Assembly (NCBI GenBank): GCA_031546715.1
Contig: JAVBKA010000167.1
Location: forward strand, 1-24,485
Reading direction: 5' to 3'
Source: JAVBKA01 sp031546715
GTDB taxonomy: Bacteria > Bacillota > Clostridia > Oscillospirales > UBA929
DNA: 24,485 bases
The notes beneath the pieces are model-generated. The model saw only the letters and a list, made by a program, of their open reading frames with translations, was not told the origin of the DNA and made no database searches. Below, piece by piece: positions 22,515 through 24,485 of this stretch. Made by a program: the position numbers and the translations under genes. Numbering within the stretch: position 1 is the stretch's first letter; each line of letters begins with the position of its first letter.

Positions 22515-23579
22515 TTGAATAGCAAAAAAATCATGGTCGCTGGTCACATTTGCCTTGATATTACGCCGATTTTCAAACCAAATCGAGTAGCTAATCTAAG
22601 CGAAGTGTTATCTCCCGGCAAACTGGTGCAGGTTGGCAGAGCCGACATTCACACAGGCGGTGCGGTGGCAAATACTGGTCTTGCCATGCATTTTTTTGGT
22701 GCTGATGTAACATTGGTCGCCAAAATCGGAACAGACTACTTCGGTCAAGTGGTCAAGGAGGTCATTACACGGCACGGCGCAAACGCCCAATTAGTGGAGG
22801 ATTCCACTGTCGGCACATCCTACTCCGTGGTCTTGGCAATCCTAGGCGTTGACCGTGTTTTTCTTCACGACACAGGAGCTAACGACACCTTTTGCGCAAG
22901 CGACATCACTGACGATATGCTTGAGGGCATCAGCCACTTTCACTTTGGCTATCCTCCACTAATGCGGCGCATGTATGAACAAAGCGGCTCAGAGCTGTTG
23001 GCACTGTTCCAAAAAGTTAAGGCAAAGGGCATCACCACATCTTTGGACATGGCAGCGATTGACCCCAACGCTCCTGTTGGCAAGGCGGACTGGCGCGGAC
23101 TTCTGCAAAGTGTACTGCCGTTGGTTGACTTCTTCGTTCCCAGTGTGGAAGAGGTTTGTTATATGCTTGACCACGACCGTTGTGCAGACTGGGAACGCCG
23201 TGCGGACGGCGGCGACGTCACCGATATTCTGACAGTTGACCGTGATATCAAGCCTTTGGCGGACGAGCTGTTCAAAATGGGCGCAAGCACCGTACTCATA
23301 AAATGCGGCGCACAGGGAATGTACTACCGAGACAGTGTTACTGAGGGCTTTGAAAAAAGCTTCAAGCAGGAAAACATTGTATCAGCCACCGGTGCAGGCG
23401 ACACTAGTATTGCGGCGTTTCTGACCTCTATTATTCAAGGTCATACATTAGAACGCTCTGTACGACTGGCAGCGGCAACAGGTGCGTGCTGTATCACCAC
23501 TCATGACGCGCTCTCAGGACTAAAACCGTTGGACGCGCTGTGGGATATGATTGAGCAGGGATGGGAGAAAAACATATGA
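22515..23579 (+). CDS. PfkB-family sugar kinase
   Basis: A 354-residue ribokinase-like kinase. The N-terminal HTGGAVANTGLAMHFFGADV and KIGTDYFGQVV make up the first PfkB signature, and the C-terminal SATGAGDTSIAAF holds the catalytic GAGD at residues 293-296, with Asp296 as base. The start is a TTG, 9 bases after AGGAG. The nearby ATG at 22511 is in another frame and stops after three codons. PfkB enzymes phosphorylate sugars or nucleosides such as ribose, fructose or ketodeoxygluconate. The stop overlaps the next gene's ATG by four bases, so the two are translationally coupled and probably act in one pathway with a sugar or polyol phosphate. The exact substrate is not clear. Confidence 0.9.
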   Translation: MNSKKIMVAGHICLDITPIFKPNRVANLSEVLSPGKLVQVGRADIHTGGAVANTGLAMHFFGADVTLVAKIGTDYFGQVVKEVITRHGANAQLVEDSTVGTSYSVVLAILGVDRVFLHDTGANDTFCASDITDDMLEGISHFHFGYPPLMRRMYEQSGSELLALFQKVKAKGITTSLDMAAIDPNAPVGKADWRGLLQSVLPLVDFFVPSVEEVCYMLDHDRCADWERRADGGDVTDILTVDRDIKPLADELFKMGASTVLIKCGAQGMYYRDSVTEGFEKSFKQENIVSATGAGDTSIAAFLTSIIQGHTLERSVRLAAATGACCITTHDALSGLKPLDALWDMIEQGWEKNI

Positions 23580-24485
23580 AAGCAGTTATGTACGGCGGTG
23601 GCAACATCGGGCGCGGTTTTATCGGAGCTTTGTTTTCACGTTCAGGCTATAGTGTTACCTTTGTTGACGTAAATGAACAGGTAGTACACAGATTACATAC
23701 AGAAAACCGTTACCCGGTACGCATTGTGTCCGGCGAAGGCTTTGAGGATATCGAGATTAGCAATGTAGACGCCGTCAACGGCAATGACCAAGAGGCAGTC
23801 GCCTCCACTATCGCCGAAGCCGACATTATGGCGACGGCGGTGGGGGTAAATATACTAAAGTATATTATCCCGAACTTGGTGGCGGGTATTCGCAAACGTT
23901 TTTCTCAAACTGATAGGCCCCTTAACATAATTATTTGCGAAAACCTGATGGACGCCAACAAAATAGTTGAGAAAATGCTCAAAGAGCATCTCACAGAAGA
24001 CGAATGCAAACTATTTGACCAACGAATCGGACTGGTGGAAGCATCAATCGGACGTATGGTGCCTGTCCAAACCCCCGAGATGCAAATCGGCGACCCTCTG
24101 CGCATCTGCGTGGAACGTTACGGTTACCTACCCGTGGATAAAGACGCCATCAAGGGCGAAATACCGACCATCGAAAGCTTGATTCCCTTCTCGCCCTTTG
24201 GTTTCTACCTCAAGCGCAAGCTATACCTGCACAATTTGGGGCATTCCATCTGCGCATACTTAGGTCTGTACACCGGAGAAGCCTATATTTATCAAGCCAT
24301 TGACAATGCCGAGATTCAGTTGATTGTTAAAAGTGCCATGCAGGAAAGCATGGAGTCGTTATCCAAGGAATACGGCGTTCCAGCGCAGGAGCTTTTGCGA
24401 CATATTGACGATTTGCTCATTCGTTTTACCAACAGTGCCTTGGGTGACACCTGCGCCAGAGTTGGCGGCGACCCCAAGCGTAAGT
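23576..24485 (+). CDS. Mannitol-1-phosphate 5-dehydrogenase family protein (3' end beyond window)
   Basis: The frame is open from the ATG at 23576 to the window edge, 303 codons of an expected ~380. It has an N-terminal NAD-binding motif GGGNIGRGFIG at residues 7-17, the conserved PLNIIICENLMDA segment, and the catalytic triad pattern of the polyol-specific long-chain dehydrogenases: Lys215, Asn220 and His223 in KLYLHNLGHS, closely resembling E. coli MtlD (KLFTLNTGHA). A VEASIGRMVP segment replaces MtlD's VDSAVDRIVP. It oxidises a sugar-alcohol phosphate to the ketose phosphate or the reverse. No PTS gene accompanies it; instead it is coupled to a PfkB kinase, so the substrate may be a kinase product and not mannitol-1-phosphate. 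Confidence 0.87.
   Translation, partial: MKAVMYGGGNIGRGFIGALFSRSGYSVTFVDVNEQVVHRLHTENRYPVRIVSGEGFEDIEISNVDAVNGNDQEAVASTIAEADIMATAVGVNILKYIIPNLVAGIRKRFSQTDRPLNIIICENLMDANKIVEKMLKEHLTEDECKLFDQRIGLVEASIGRMVPVQTPEMQIGDPLRICVERYGYLPVDKDAIKGEIPTIESLIPFSPFGFYLKRKLYLHNLGHSICAYLGLYTGEAYIYQAIDNAEIQLIVKSAMQESMESLSKEYGVPAQELLRHIDDLLIRFTNSALGDTCARVGGDPKRK

Noticed and set aside
22511..22522. ATG at 22511 as the PfkB kinase start
   Set aside because: It is in another frame and meets TAG after three codons; the TTG at 22515 gives the full N-terminus.
1..24485. CRISPR arrays, tRNA or rRNA genes, intact insertion sequences
   Set aside because: No regularly spaced repeats, cloverleaf-like sequences, rRNA segments or transposase frames were seen on either strand.

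Overview
The window reads as a chromosomal segment of a low-to-mid GC, Gram-positive anaerobe of the Clostridia/Firmicutes type. The signs are strong AGGAGG-like ribosome sites, some TTG starts, sigma-A-like promoters with 17-bp spacers, a lipobox protein, clostridial-style two-subunit transketolase, ferredoxin-type redox genes, and strong hairpin terminators. It has no rRNA, tRNA, CRISPR array or intact mobile element.

Layout. (1) 1-1540, + strand: the 3' tip of an unknown gene, a GPH-type sugar:cation symporter and a long hairpin. (2) 1713-5029, + strand: a three-gene polysaccharide O-acylation cassette (Ser/Pro-rich DUF4358-like lipoprotein, MBOAT acyltransferase, DHHW/AlgX-like protein) ending in a strong terminator. 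(3) 5100-6110: a decay zone with a promoter and a broken small gene, a VOC protein gene, a GTATAC-rich inverted repeat and an N-terminal scrap of kduI (pectin/uronate catabolism). (4) 6048-9710, - strand: a small DUF4177-like gene, glmS with an apparent one-base deletion near its start, and purB. (5) 9951-12047: an APH(6)/hydroxyurea-kinase-like gene facing a compact redox operon (ferredoxin, NapH/CcoG-like membrane Fe-S protein, ArsR regulator). (6) 12089-18007, - strand: a sugar operon of fucose/arabinose-type isomerase, two transketolase subunits and a glycerol-kinase-like FGGY kinase, with its own promoter and terminator, preceded by a LacI-family regulator. (7) 18160-20934, + strand: an AAA/DUF4143 ATPase, a sigma-factor/LysM gene remnant and a NYN-domain protein. 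(8) 21047-22316, - strand: a broken M20 amidohydrolase. (9) 22442 to the end, + strand: a PfkB kinase translationally coupled to a mannitol-1-phosphate-dehydrogenase-family gene that runs off the window.

How the genes work together. The most coherent unit is the 12-18 kb sugar operon: isomerase makes a ketose, the FGGY kinase phosphorylates it, and transketolase passes the product into the pentose phosphate pathway, probably under LacI-family control. The kinase resembles glycerol kinase overall, but three of the seven residues that contact glycerol in the E. coli enzyme are replaced, so it probably acts on another substrate. The second unit of interest is the O-acylation cassette, in which the lipoprotein, membrane acyltransferase and extracytoplasmic DHHW protein probably act in series on a cell-surface polymer.

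Several genes are broken (glmS frame, M20 peptidase, sigma/LysM chimaera, kduI scrap, small gene at 5174). Some may be assembly errors in homopolymers (glmS is the best candidate). Others, such as the kduI scrap and sigma/LysM fusion, look like true gene decay.
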